From NCBI GenBank assembly GCA_030490835.1, contig CM059971.1:2860545-2924544 (forward strand): a stretch of DNA of 64,000 nt. The letters are read 5' to 3'. Made by a program: the position numbers and the translations under genes. A model generated the notes under the pieces. That model was not told where the DNA came from and did not search any database. It was given only the letters and a program-made list of their open reading frames with translations. Every line of letters begins with the position of its first letter. The first letter of the stretch is position 1. Below are positions 24,801 through 41,700 of the stretch, piece after piece. This DNA is from Annona cherimola (taxonomy: Eukaryota; Streptophyta; Magnoliopsida; Magnoliales; Annonaceae).

Positions 24801-26040
24801 ACCCTACATATTATTGTGAAACTCAGGATTTTAAGCGTAATAAATATAATTAGAATTTGTTTAAGGAGGAAATTGAAAGTTTTAGAAAATGAAAATGACT
24901 AAATTATATGTCTTTAATTAAGATGAATGAGATTAGGGTAATCAATTAAGCAAGATGATTAAGTTAATCGTTTTTGCTTAAGTGTGCACAAGAAAATAAA
25001 CTACTAGAAGACGAAAAAGGAAGCTTCTACTAAAACACAAAAGTGGAGTAGAGGATAGTGAGATGGCATGCTAATTAATGCCCCATTTTTATTTTAATTA
25101 TTAATTAATTATTTAATTAATTCATATCTTATTATACATAAGTTGGGTTGAGATGAAATTTGAAGGAAAAACCTAAGTTGACATGCCCTACATGATAAAC
25201 AATTTGGATTATGAAAATCATAAGGGTAGAATGATTAGAATTATGTGATATTTCATGAATTCAATCTATTTAGTTAATGTCTTATCATATATTCATCGTT
25301 TGAAGATGAAATTTTTAATGAATAACTAAGTTAAAGTGTTTTATAATATGAATGGATTGATCATATCAAATTACATTAGAAAATACAAAACCGCATGTGG
25401 TTAATTATCATCGACTTTTAATTTTCAAAAAGTAATATGCATTTAATGCAAAGCTAAGTAATTAATGAAAAGTCAAAGTAACCATTGACTTCCTTCAAAG
25501 GTCAACATGAGATGTCAATGAGAGGTGATTTTGAGCTGAATTTGTGAATAAAATAAAAATGGAAAAAATGCATGAAATATAGCTGGACTAGGGGATGTGA
25601 TCAGCTTGGGATGTGGGCAAATTTTGGACTTTTTTTTTTAAATAATAATAAATGACAATATTATGGACCAAAATAGCACATCATGAGGTAGCTTGGGACG
25701 GTTCCTATAGTAGCAAACTTAGGGGAAAAAAATAGCGAGGGGACGTCCAAGCCAAGGAGAAGAAAGAAAGAAAAAATTATTAACAAGGTAAGGAGGAAGA
25801 GGGGTGATGTCTAAACAGGTAGGTGTTTTATGTGATTTGGTTTTTGTGGTTAATTGATATAACTCTAAGTTGAAACGATGTTCAACAAATGGGTTAATGT
25901 TTAGATTATTAACTTGATAATTTTTAGTTCACTCCATGCTTGAATGATGTATAATTAAGTGGGAATGTAAATGGGTAGTTAAATTGTATATTTATGGGCA
26001 TTAAATTAGGTGTGACGTGCCATACTGAGTTTATCACTTG
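24801..26040. other. Gene-less AT-rich stretch
   Basis: No coding region and no recognised transposon. Sequence is AT-rich with short poly-A and poly-T runs. Confidence 0.4.
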
Positions 26041-26044
26041 TTGA

Positions 26045-26560
26045 TCCCGAGTTTATAACATAACCCAAGAGGGGAGGGGCGAATTGGGTTCTTGAAATTT
26101 TTTTTCGTAATTAGAAGCTTAAACCCTTATAAGTTTAATCCCCTTGATGAAACGTGCTATAAAATAGAATGAGAGGGTGCAATGAAATATAAAATGCAAG
26201 TAATCAAACCAAACAAGAGACAACAATATATAGTGGTTCGGGTAACCTTCCATATTTCACTCTTCTAAGCACACACCCGTTGTGTCTTAAGTTTCACTAT
26301 TGTATATTCAATACAATTTAGAACACCCGTTCTCTTTTAGATTCTAACTCTATGGGGCATATATAATAGTCGCTTGTTGGTGAGACCAACTCTAACCAAC
26401 GAAGTTTGATTTGTTGGTGAGTCAAACTCAAACCAATCAAGCAAAACTTGTTAGTGAAACAAACTCAAACCAACTTCCTCTTTTGCTCCTTCTTAAATTC
26501 GGTCTTTAACACCGATCTAAGGTAACAACACAAAAGAAAATAGGCAAAAGAGAATTTACA
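26045..26560. repeat. Probable dispersed repeat (GTGGTTCGG type)
   Basis: Begins around AAGAGGGGAGGGGCGAATTG and contains ATATAGTGGTTCGGGTAACC and several TTGGTGAGxCAAACTCAAACCAA units at about 26390-26470. Text of this kind is common in plant repetitive DNA. I cannot assign a class. Confidence 0.4.
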
Positions 26561-26837
26561 CTTTACAATATGTAATCAATTAGCTTCAGAAGCTCCTTGA
26601 CATGTGAATAAGACGATCTTGTAAATACACTTGAAGTAGTAGCACTTGAAACTTCAATAGTTATTCAAATGATTTCAGCACTCTTTAATAATGAAACTTG
26701 CAAGCTCATCTCCTCTTTATTTCCTTCTTCTTTTTTGTTCACGCTCATACTTCAATGATATTTATAGAAGAAAAAGATCTAGCCGTTAGAGTAAAAATTG
26801 ACGTGCGTCTAATGTTCCAACGTTCGAATTTCCGACC

Positions 26838-27125
26838 GTCATAGGTTGAAGTTGCAAGTGGAGTCAACTTGGGATGGGTGAAGTTGACTTCGGTTGCGAC
26901 TTCGCTTTGTTAAAACTTGTTGTTTACTTGCTGTCTAGAATTTTGCCTCCGAAGTTGCAGACGAAGTCAACTTGGCTTGAGACTTCACCTAAGTCGCGAG
27001 TGAAGTCGATTTTGCTTGATTCACTTTACTGTTTGTCCAAAGTTGCAGGCGAAGTCGACTTGACTATGGGACTTCACCCAAGTCACAAGTGAAGTCGACT
27101 TGGGCTGAGACTTCACTTTGCTGAA
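26838..27125. repeat. Degenerate direct repeats of a GAAGTCGACTTG motif
   Basis: The phrases GAAGTTGCA, GAAGTCGACTTG and GAGACTTCAC recur at least five times with variable spacing. The plus-strand frame 26874-27092 is a by-product of this periodicity and has no known domain. Confidence 0.7.
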
Positions 27126-27640
27126 CTTATTATTCATGAACTTGAGCTCTTGAAAATTAAATTATTTCACATTTTCATACATATAATTAGAGAAAAATAT
27201 ATGAGTACACTTACATAAATTCATTAGAACCTTTTTAATGATATTTCAATTATTTAGTAATTATCAAAATCAAATTAATCTTTCTTAACGCAAGAATATG
27301 ATCAACATCATTCACATTTTGTTTTCCCTACCCAAACAGGTTCAGGGAAGTTCAAAAGGAAAAAAGACCTGATAAATTGAAGGGAAGTATGAACTGATAT
27401 TCTTTAATATGTTAACAAATTATTAGCTATTATGTAAGAACTGATATGTTTAGATAATGATTGAATGCTTGTAAACAAGTTAGTATGTTACAAATATATA
27501 ATTACTTGTAAAGTGAATGAAATGAAAAAAAATCTGCTAAACTAAACGACTGTAAAAAAATTCTCGCCACGTGATTGGGACAGCAACCCTGACTCATATT
27601 TACCAATTGAAAGCTATCCTGGAGTAAGGCTCGTGATGCC
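27126..27640. other. Gene-less stretch
   Basis: AT-rich, with no supported feature. Confidence 0.4.
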
Positions 27641-29720
27641 TCCAGTCGGGGGAGCCACAATTGTATTTAAGATTATTTATTCTACTAAAATACAAATTTT
27701 CATCAAAATCTGGCATGTATATATGCTCCATCTTAAAATAGTATAAAATCAATATAATAAAATAGTTTAATGTAAATATTAATTTTAAAATAGTATTTTC
27801 AAAATATAAACTGTTTAAAGTATGTTATTATATGGATAAATGATAGTACAAAGTCTTTTAACATTCTAACATGTGTAGGACCCATTTTACAGCGAACTGC
27901 ATTGTAATCATGACGTAATCTGTTTGCACTAGGTGTGTTCTCATGCATCGGTCCTGCTTCCATAGAACCTCTTTTTTATGAAACCTTTTATATTTTTAAT
28001 ATCTTGATGGCTGATGAAAAATCCACTATATCTATTATATTTAACATCATTTCTAGTATGTTTTAAACTCTTTTATTTGTCCAATATCACTGTGGATGGG
28101 CTCGACTGAAAAATCAAAGTAATGAATTGATTTAATATTAAATATCAATTTTAAAGTTGTACTTTCAACATTTAAACCATCTAAAATATCATTTATACAT
28201 GGATAAATGATCCTATAAAGTATTATTACATTTTAATACATATTTAAATGAATCTAAGCATTTTTCATAATTTACACACGAATATATATTTTTCAACAAA
28301 TGTGGCCCATAAATATACTTGATTGAGATGAAACTTGGTTTCCTTGATAAACAAATAATGTTAAATACAATGAATAAATTAAATTTTTTATGGAAGAATG
28401 GATTGAGTTTTCAATCAATGATCAAAATCTTAAAATTTAGAGGAGTTACATGGCTCCCCTTCTTTGTCATATATGCACACATATATGTAACCATATTACA
28501 TAAAACTGGTCCCATGTAGCCCCTCTTAATTTTTAAATTATTAATGATTGATTTAAAATCTAATCCATTCATTGTATTTAATATCACTTGTTTATTTAGG
28601 AGACCAAATTTCATCTAAATCCACTATGTACATGGGCTAAGATAAAAAAAGTATGTACGTGAGCCACATATGCCTAGATCCATTTACACATATATTAGAA
28701 ACTAATAATACTTTATAGAATTATTTATCCACAGAGTAGTAATATTTTACATGATTTAAATGTTGAAAAAACTACTTTAAAACTGATATTTAAGCATTGA
28801 ACCATTTTATTATGTTGATTTTACATAATTATAGATGAAAACTATATATAGTGAAATTATAAAATAAAAAGATTTCTAATATATTATAAGTGATATTAAA
28901 TATAACGGATGGAGTGGATTTTTCATCGACTATCAAAATTTTAAAAAATGGAGAGAGTTACATAGAAAAAGAGTTTTATAGAAGCGGGATCGATATAGAA
29001 CCTATATGGTGCAGCACGCTATACCATAATAATGGTAAATGTAGCCAAAAAGGGGCCCCACATATATTAGAATGTAGTAAAACTTTATACAATCATTTAT
29101 CTATATATAAATTTTATAGCAAATGATTTATATGTTGAAAAAACTACTTCAAAGTTGTTATTTACGTCAAACTATTTTGTTACGCTGAATTTGTATCGTG
29201 AGAATAAAAATTGATATGGTAATAAACATACCATTTTAAATGCAATGAGTGAACTAGATTATAATTTTATAATCACATGGGGCCCATTTTTATGCAATTG
29301 TACTCGAATATTATTCATATATATATACGTTCCAATATGGTTACCTGCACTATAAGTTACAATACATTTAACTCAAAAATGTACACTATACATATTTAAA
29401 TGTAATAATACTTTATACAATCATTTTTCTATGTATAAATTATATCTTAAATGGTTTACATGTTGAAAAAATAATTTTAAAAAATGATATATTCATCAAA
29501 CTATTTTATTATGTTGATTTTGTATCATTTTCATATGTAACACATATACATATCTAATTTGGATAAAAATTAGTGTACTAATAAAAGAAATAATTCTAAA
29601 TATAATGAGTGAACTAGATGTATATTTTATGATCATGTGGAGCTCATTTTGAGCCAAATATATTATAAGTTACAGTGCATTTGAGATAATCGTGTAGAAA
29701 TGATTGAAAGTAAGGTAACT
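27641..29720. repeat. Cluster of at least four copies of dispersed repeat family R
   Basis: Recurring blocks in both orientations include TGATGAAAAATCCACTA with CTATTATATTTAACATCATT, TTTAAACCATCTAAAATATC, ATACATGGATAAATGATCC and AATTTTCATCCAAAT. They lie around 27680-27935, 27950-28320, 28500-28860 and 29060-29700. They are non-coding and probably nested non-autonomous DNA elements. Confidence 0.6.
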
Positions 29721-30109
29721 GTATAAAAATATATAAAGATATAATTAAATAATAAGATAATTATGATGAGAGGGAAGTTTTAGATTGAAAAGTTTTTGCG
29801 TGATTTTTTTTTCGTGAACATGCCTCAATTGTTCTAATTGACATGAATTTAATTTTATTTAAACCTTAAATGGACTATTCTATTATTCAATATCGAAATT
29901 TTTTGGACTTATTTTTCGAGGATTTTTTGCTAGAAAATATTTTAATACTCAATAAAAATATTTATTAAAATACAAAAGAGTATCTTGGTGCTCGGTTCCC
30001 ATTTTAAAAAAACTTCAAACCGTTGTCGACAAATACGAAATTAAAGATTAAAACCATAAAAAAAAAGAAGTTAACGATAAAAATGCAAATTTTAGAAACT
30101 TTAGAGACC

Positions 30110-30273
30110 TCTGCGCGCTCGGTTGCTAGGGTTTTTTTCTTTTTCTCCGCCTAGTCCTCTCGTTTAAAAACCCTACCTGTTGAGCCCTAGCGGCCCAGCC
30201 GTTTTATCCGAGCCTTCACTGCCGACGGGCATTCCTCCTTCAACTCAGGCCTCCGAACTCTCCTATTGTAGCC
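30110..30273 (+). promoter_or_regulatory. RPS14 promoter and leader with telo-boxes and a site II-like motif
   Basis: Telo-box motifs occur in both orientations: TAGGGTTT at 30127-30134 and AAACCCTA at 30168-30175. A GGCCCA motif lies at 30192-30197. This pairing is established for promoters of plant ribosomal-protein genes active in dividing cells. A pyrimidine-rich leader (CTTTTTCTCCGCC) follows the first telo-box. Confidence 0.7.
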
Positions 30274-34806
<4,533 letters not shown>

Positions 34807-35498
34807 TCTGTCAACCACCAACTGGTGCTTGTTTTATGAGAACTTCTAGAAACCAGTTCTAGGTTTCAATCTGTCTGGATTTCTGAAATTTTGTCTGAAG
34901 TGTTTTTGTTTTAAGAAGTGGGGGAACGGTATGGTATTTTCTTGGACGCATTCCTTTTCTAGGTGTTGTGTTCTTTTTCAGGACGATATACGTGGGTAAT
35001 CCTTAAGAGATTTTCCTGATTTTCTTAGTTACATGGATCTTGAAGAGGATCTTTATATACCCGTGGATTGTGTGTTTATATATATGATTGCTCTGTTTCA
35101 GAGAAATCCACTTGGGATAGAGATTGGGAGGGATTACACCCTAATTAACGGTGATATCACATGTAAGATTCTTCTTGATTTCTTTATTCCAAAACCTAAA
35201 GTGGAATAATTTTGATTTTTTTGAATACTATTTCTTAACCCGGTCCGGACCTACTTTTAACTCGGACTGGAATTTATGGCATAGGGTTCGGTACCGGATT
35301 CAACTCAGATTGGACCACATGGTACCGGGTCCGGGCTGAGTAAAACCCGCACGACGTACGCCGCTAGATATGCATAAAAGAATTGAGCCCTAGAAAACGC
35401 TACTACTTGGATGGGATTTTAAAAGTTTCCTTTAGGTCTCGTCTCCGTGTTATAGAAGGCTTAAATGGAATGTGAATGGTATGTAAAATTTTCGTTTG
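34807..35498. other. RPS14 3' flank and intergenic sequence
   Basis: The first 250-300 bases probably hold the RPS14 3' UTR. At 35235-35345 a GC-richer block contains CCGGTCCGGAC and GGTACCGGGTCCGGGC, repeat-like text of unknown class. Confidence 0.4.
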
Positions 35499-35812
35499 GA
35501 GTGTGTTTGACATTCGATGAACCTACCCATCTAAAATTTTCCACTCTTACCGCAACTGCTTTATTTTCTAATAATTTCTATTGTTTTTGTTAAGCTATCA
35601 GTCTATTTTAATTTTGTTGTCTTTATTCTTCATTATCGTCTTTATTGAGGCTTAATTCTACGCTCTTAGGTGCATATATTCATTTTTTTAATACTTTTTT
35701 GAAAAAAATTTCATAAAGTTGTTAGTTTAAGTATATTTAACATGTGTATTAATTTTTATTATTTTTGAAGATTTTTAGATATTTTTTCTGATTTTTAAAG
35801 ATCAGTGGCAAC
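35499..35812. mobile_element. Two abutting half-MITEs at the left edge of the duplicated unit
   Basis: 35499-35647 is the left half of a family T MITE (GAGTGTGTTTGACATTC, then TTATTTTCTAATAATTT). 35650-35807 is the left half of family C (GGTGCATATATTCA, GTATATTTAACATGTGTATT, GATTTTTAGATATTTTTTCTG, AGATCAGTGGCAAC). Both stop short of their right ends, and similarity with the second unit begins at about 35815. Confidence 0.6.
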
Positions 35813-35814
35813 TT

Positions 35815-36135
35815 GTGTATCAGTTGATTTGTCAGAATGTAAACCGGTTGCTTTCAATTCATGGCAATTGAAAAATGCTTCAAGTAACCATCGAAATGAT
35901 TCTGAATTTCTGCTGATTTGTCATATCATAAAGCTACTTCAAAGATGTTTGTTTATGATAATTTACTGCGACGAAAGGAGTAAGTGGTTTGTCTTAACTG
36001 TTCAATCTGCATATTTGTATTCAAATAAATCACACCTCTGAATACTTTATAATCTGTAACAGACTTTGCATCAGTCCAAAAAATATCTGTAATCTGCCTG
36101 TTCTCATCCCAATTGAAGAGCATATAACAAAGTAA
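35815..36135 (-). pseudogene. FAR1/FHY3-type (MULE transposase-derived) remnant, unit 1
   Basis: On the minus strand LFNWDENRQITDIFWTDA is followed by KSVTDYKVFRGVIYLNT. This matches the start of the MULE transposase domain in FAR1-related proteins, where a D(E)N..ITNIFWAD..S..DY..FGDV..FDTTY pattern is usual. Further on, near 35830-35900, WLHEAFF-type text matches the later ESFEWLF block only loosely. There is no start and frames are broken. The same remnant is in unit 2 at 52140-52440, so it predates the duplication. Confidence 0.75.
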
Positions 36136-36338
36136 GATCAGATCCTCCAACTGCCTCAGCATCTGCCTTTTTTATTTCTCTTGTTCGTTTTCTTTTTAAG
36201 AAATTTTTACAATCAACAGCTTTAAAACAAGATTTTCATGCCTTCCAACTCCTTTGCTAATAAATTTCACCGTTTCTTTCATTTTCATCCATGCACTTTC
36301 AGCCACATCTACGCCTTTCTTTTGAGCATTTATCTATG

Positions 36339-36700
36339 CGTAATTTGCAAATATACCCCCACGTCGAACTATAGATATGCCTCATTATTTCACAAAGTGC
36401 ATATTACCCCTACGAAGTTTCACATAAATTGCATATCATACCCCTGTTAACGGCTATTAAATATAAAATGTAATTTGCAAAAATATGCCCCCCTAGTTTA
36501 TAAGACACCAAATTATGTAGGTGGAAACTATAGGAGCATATTTACAATTAGCATCAAACTATGAAGGCATATTTGGGAAATAATTTTTTATTTATCATGC
36601 AATTTATGTGAAACTTTGTGAGGGTAATATGCAATTCGTGAAACAATGGAGGCGTATATGCAATTAACGTTAAACTATATGGGCATATTTGCAAATTATC
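36339..36700. mobile_element. MITE with GTAATTTGCAAATATACCC ends, unit 1 only
   Basis: The left end GTAATTTGCAAATATACCCC and the inverted right end ATAATTTGCAAATATGCCC form terminal inverted repeats. The interior has further inverted copies of GAAGTTTCACATAAATTGCA. Unit 2 lacks it: there the FAR1 remnant runs directly into TCACTCCATCTAAGCATG. Confidence 0.75.
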
Positions 36701-36739
36701 CTTTATCTCTCCATCTAAGCCCCTGTCATTGATGGTGTT

Positions 36740-37780
36740 CCAACTTTTGGGATTGCTTCTATAAATGTTTTTTGGTAACCTTCTTCAATTTTTACATCTT
36801 GATTGGTGATGAAAAATTCTCTCAATTTTTGTATATAGTATTATTTATATTATCATAGAAATGCTTTCATTTGTCTAATATTATTGTGCATGACTTTATT
36901 TACAAATGTGTAAAATCAACATAATAAAATAATTTAATACGAGATCAATTTTATAATAGTATCTTCAAGATCTAAACCATGTAAAATATTATTGCTATAT
37001 GGATAAATGATTTTACAATCTGAATGCAACTATCTAAAATGAATGTATTTAACCATCAATCTCGCTTCTATGAAACCCCTTTTTAATTTAACCTCCTCCC
37101 TTTTAAAATCTTCATGTTTGATGGAAAATTCACTCCATCTATTGTGTTTAACATCATTTATAGTGTAAAAAACCTTTTATTTGTCCAATTTCACTGAAAA
37201 TCAACTTAATAAAAGGATTTAATATTAAATATCAATTTTAAGGTCGTATTTTTAACATTTAAACCATCTAAAATATCATTTATACATGGATAAATGATCC
37301 TATAAAGTATTATTATATTCTAATACATGTGTAAATTGATCTAAGCATTTTTCATAATTTACATATGAAAAATATTAATTTTCTATAAATGTAGTCCATA
37401 AACATACTTGATTGAGGCGAAACTTGGATATCTAGATAATTAAATAGTATTAAATACAATGAATTAATTGAATTTTCTATCAATGATTAAAATCTTAAAA
37501 CTTGAAGGAGTTACATAACACTGTTTCTATATAATCTGATTATATAAAAATGAAGCCTTTTAAGTATTTTTCTAATTTACACATGCATATATCTATTTTT
37601 TAAGTAAATGTGGTGCATCAACATATTTGATTTAGATAAAACTCGATTTCTTATCTAAACTAATGATGTTAAATAAAATAAATGGATTAAATTTAACATC
37701 AATATATTAAAAATTGAGAGGGTTACCAGTAACCACTCCTTTGTAATCTATACAACTTCATGGTTACGTTTTGGCTCAAA
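36740..37780. repeat. Nested copies of repeat family R, unit 1
   Basis: The outer copy is shared with unit 2 (52440-52960). A second copy at about 37050-37560 is absent from unit 2 and so was inserted, or lost there, after duplication. Confidence 0.6.
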
Positions 37781-37860
37781 TGTATATTCAATCATATTTC
37801 CATTTGTTTCTCGTTTGCTGGACAATTTATGTAGTAAGTTGCACGACAAAAAGCAACCTT

Positions 37861-38133
37861 AGAATTCTTGTTTTAAGGGAAATGATAAAACCTTTAAATG
37901 AAAGAGTAAAATTTTTTGAAATAAAAGAAAATGATATAATACAATAAAAGTAATGATAAATAAAGAGAATAAAATCAAAATAAATAAATTAGTTGCATAA
38001 ACAAATATGTATAAATGATTAAAAAGTAACTCATACAAACAAATGTTAAAAAATGATTTAAAAATAGAATAGTCATGGAGAACAATAAGTTGTAGATTGA
38101 AAATTTTTGGTTTAAAAGTAGCCTAACATGCCC
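37861..38133. mobile_element. Tourist-like MITE (family T, inverse orientation), unit 1
   Basis: Contains the reverse of the family interior (AATGATAAAACC, GATATAATACAATAAAAG, AATAAATTAGTTG, GATTAAAAAGTAAC) and a decayed end CCTAACATGCCC. Its counterpart in unit 2 is at 53060-53307, so it predates the duplication. Confidence 0.7.
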
Positions 38134-38271
38134 TTAATGATTCCATTTTATTTCATCAATGAATTCACAAGCAATCTCTTCCCATTCCACAACTTGTCGT
38201 ACTTCATCCTTGTAAACTTTTATCTTCATTAAGCTTTGCTGCTGTTGACCATACATATTAACGAACGTTGT
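38134..38271 (-). other. Unidentified exon-like open segment, unit 1
   Basis: After an acceptor-like CAG at 38274-38272 the minus strand is open for 45 codons and then stops at 38134. It reads TTFVNMYGQQQQSLMKIK and then KDEVRQVVEWEEIACEFI. Unit 2 keeps the first part (KFVNMYDKQQQRLMKI), but a MITE interrupts it at 53387. It lies between the capping-enzyme stop and the FAR1 remnant and may belong to the latter. No family is assigned. Confidence 0.3.
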
Positions 38272-38770
38272 CTGAATAGAAACAGCGATGATTCTTAATT
38301 AGACTAGGCAAGATTATTGAATGGGGGCCTATGGGCTTCATAAAACTTTCATAAAGTCTTCCAACTCGGTTGACCAGGTTTAACCTGGTTTGAAAGATTG
38401 AATTGCATGGGGACAAAGCTTACCCGATATTTTTGAATTGTATGACAAAGAAAAGATGCTGCACTTGTGCTTTGTGCATCAAGTGGAAGAAAGAAAAATT
38501 CTAAGAGTTGATACCTTAATCTTATAGATAACGAATACAGAATATTGTGGGCATGTGACATCTGGGCAGGAAATATTATAGCTGATAGCAGAATAACCTC
38601 CCATCCAAGGCATGGCTTACAAACTACTGGAAAACTATAAGATGGATGGATCTGGCATATACAGTTGTTATTACATGAGCAAACTCGCGCATTCATCCCA
38701 TGGTGCTAAAATCCAATCTCATCGTCTGTGGGTGTTTGAACAAGTGCTTGAGGATCAAGCACTAGAATCC

Positions 38771-41700
38771 TCACTTGCGGCAATTCACATGGCGCTGCCG
38801 CATGTCTGCTGTGTCAATGCGAGTCCTATCAGTGTACATTGGAAGGCAGATGATCTCATGAATCTCTTTAAGCAGAGCTTCCTCTGTTATGTTATCTTTG
38901 ATACTTCTCATTACCTACATTGCCACAGGAACTAATTAGTAAGCATGCAATGTTATAAAAAACCCAACTGGAATGGCCAATCCAACTAGTTAACCAGGAA
39001 TCAGATCCTGGCTAGTCCAACATGGAAATTTCAGGTTTTCTAATTTTACATTTTATTTTATTAACATGGGGTAATTAAGGATATAGCCCAGCAATAAAGA
39101 AAGTATAACTCTAGATCAACAACGTGGTTGGATTTTCTGACTTGCATTTTCAACTGTTCGGATGGGTTATTTGCACTTGTGGAAACTCAAAAGTAAAATA
39201 ATTGCATGGATACCAACTTTTGTGTGCGTGTGCGAGTCCATGCCAATGATTTTTTAATATTTTGTAAGACTTAATGGCTGTTAAATAAAACACCCCACTG
39301 CGAACTCGAACTCTCCTTAAGGAGTCGGGGATATTTGAAGGCCATTAGGTTCTACTTAGCAAAGTTGACATGAATGTAAAATTAAAAAACCAGTTGACAT
39401 AAATGCAATTATACTACTTTTGAGCTTCTACGAATGCAAATAACCCTATTCAGATAAAATTTTTAACTGGTCCAAGTCCATCTAATTGGACCAGATGGTT
39501 GAACTGACCCAACCAGTTTCAAACTGCACCAGGTGCTTCCCTAGTTCAACCTCGAAGTTCATGAAAAAAATGGTAGCATCCCTGGTTCAACATCAAGTCC
39601 ATTTCTGAAAACAATGGTAGCATGCCCCAATATCCTGGCATGGAAAAGGGGAAACTGTTCAAAAGACAGATTACCTTAACGTATGTATTGAACTCGTTTG
39701 GGGTTGCTTTGTCTGTCCTAATGCGCATAAACACCCATGATTGTTCCTCCTGGTCCCAACCACACTCAATTATCTTCCCTGAATAGGATGAGGAATCAGA
39801 GACACCTGTAATTCATGGTTCACAGCCTTCAGGAGATGAAATTTTATATTGCTATCATGGCACAGCATGGGCCTCACAAGCCAATGATTATTAGCACATT
39901 AAGGAACATTTTGAGAGAAAATGGAGAGAGGAGAACAATATTTGCCTTTCAAAGTAACTCGATTCCCGTCTAATTGTTTCTTTTTCCCTCTTTCAAAAAG
40001 ATACAGGTGCTGATTAGAATCATCGTCCACCTGTCAGGATAAGCTTTCTTAATCAACATCATTAACTATATAGGCAATGGTTAAAAGAGAAAATAATAGT
40101 TTAAGATTAAAACCTCAAAGAGGAAATCAACTGAGTTCATTTCAGCATACTTCCACTTCAGAAGCCCTTCATGGGTTTTGGGAACATATGGATCATCCCA
40201 TCTCTATAAAAAGATTTTTTTTTTTTAAAAAGAAAAAAAAATCAGCAATCATCGTTAGGTAATATATAATGCATGCATCTCTAGCAATTACCCACCATGT
40301 AGAAATATACTGTATGTTCACTCTGTTTAACAACTTTCACCTGAAAAGACACTTCCTCAGCATTGTCCAATGCTTAAAAATCAAGTGCAATCAGCTCCAT
40401 GATTCTTGCATCCAATGCTACGTATGCTATCATTTGTTTTCTTTTTTTGTTTGTGTGTGTGTGTCTTCGTGTTTAGATTCTACTTCCCTACCAATGATTA
40501 TGGTGAAATGCATGCATGACAACTAATTCTCATTTGAATCAGGATGCACCTGAAAAATAAGGCCATCCGCTTCGTGTGAAAGTTTTGGAATGAATTCCTT
40601 TAGAAGTCTGTCAACAGTAGATAGTAACCAGAAATCCTTCCTCCTGACCTGATCAATCCTAAGAAAATTAATAAAAGAAAGAACTCTCATAAATGAATTC
40701 TGTCCTATATATCAATAGAAAACTATCATCATGAAATATGTATATGGCTCTTAGTTTGCATACTCGGAAAGGTTCCATATCATATCTGTAATATGGATTT
40801 CCACTCTGATGAATATAGGACCGTTCATAATTCCGAGGCTCAATCACTTCTTTCTCAATTAGCTTCCATCTTTCAGAGAAGGGTAACTGCAACAGAATTT
40901 CAATAGCTAAAAAGCCAAAAAAAACCAGGAAAGCAAACAGTGTGAGCATGTAAACATATATCTAATCTTCCTCTCTAATTTCACATAGTTTCAATCATAT
41001 TAGTATAATACAGGAAAAATGCTAATATAATGAAACTAGCAAGATAATGACAAATCATATTTTTTCTGAATTGGAATAAAGGGTTAAAATATTTCGTCTC
41101 TTAATTTTAGTACTTCTCTTTGGCATTTTTTCCATTGGATAGATAAAACAGTAAATAATTTCGATTTTTATTTAATATTTTTAAAGGGATATCTTCTTAT
41201 AAGTAATTTCTGATTTTTGAGTCCAAACTAAAAGATATATGAAACATATTTTAGCAATTTAGATCTGACATTGGCTATTTAGTAAATAGAAAAGTTGGGA
41301 CACAAGTCAGATATAAGATTTATTCAGTATCGTCTTATAGACTGGGAGATTCATATGTAAGAATTGTTCAAACAAATATCGCCAATGCTTGTAGATCATC
41401 ATCATCATCATCATCATCATAAGCCATTCCCCACCTAGGTGGGGTCGGCTGCATGAATTCTGTTGCGCCATTCTTGGCAATTTAAGATTAAATTTTCTGT
41501 AATTTGTACTTTGATAGACTTTGTTTTCCTAACCGATGCTACTTCAGACCTTCTTTTAACATGACCAAACTATCTTAAACTATTTTATCTTATTTTATCA
41601 CAAATTAGTCTCACTTTTAAATTTTCTCGAATTATTTCATTCCTAATTTTATCTTTTCTTGTTTTACCACTCATCCACCTTACCATTCTCATTTCCGTTA

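Noticed and set aside
38612..38935. 107-codon plus-strand open frame (and its counterpart at 54234-54425)
   Set aside because: It is antisense to the last capping-enzyme exon; its conservation is explained by the real exon on the minus strand.
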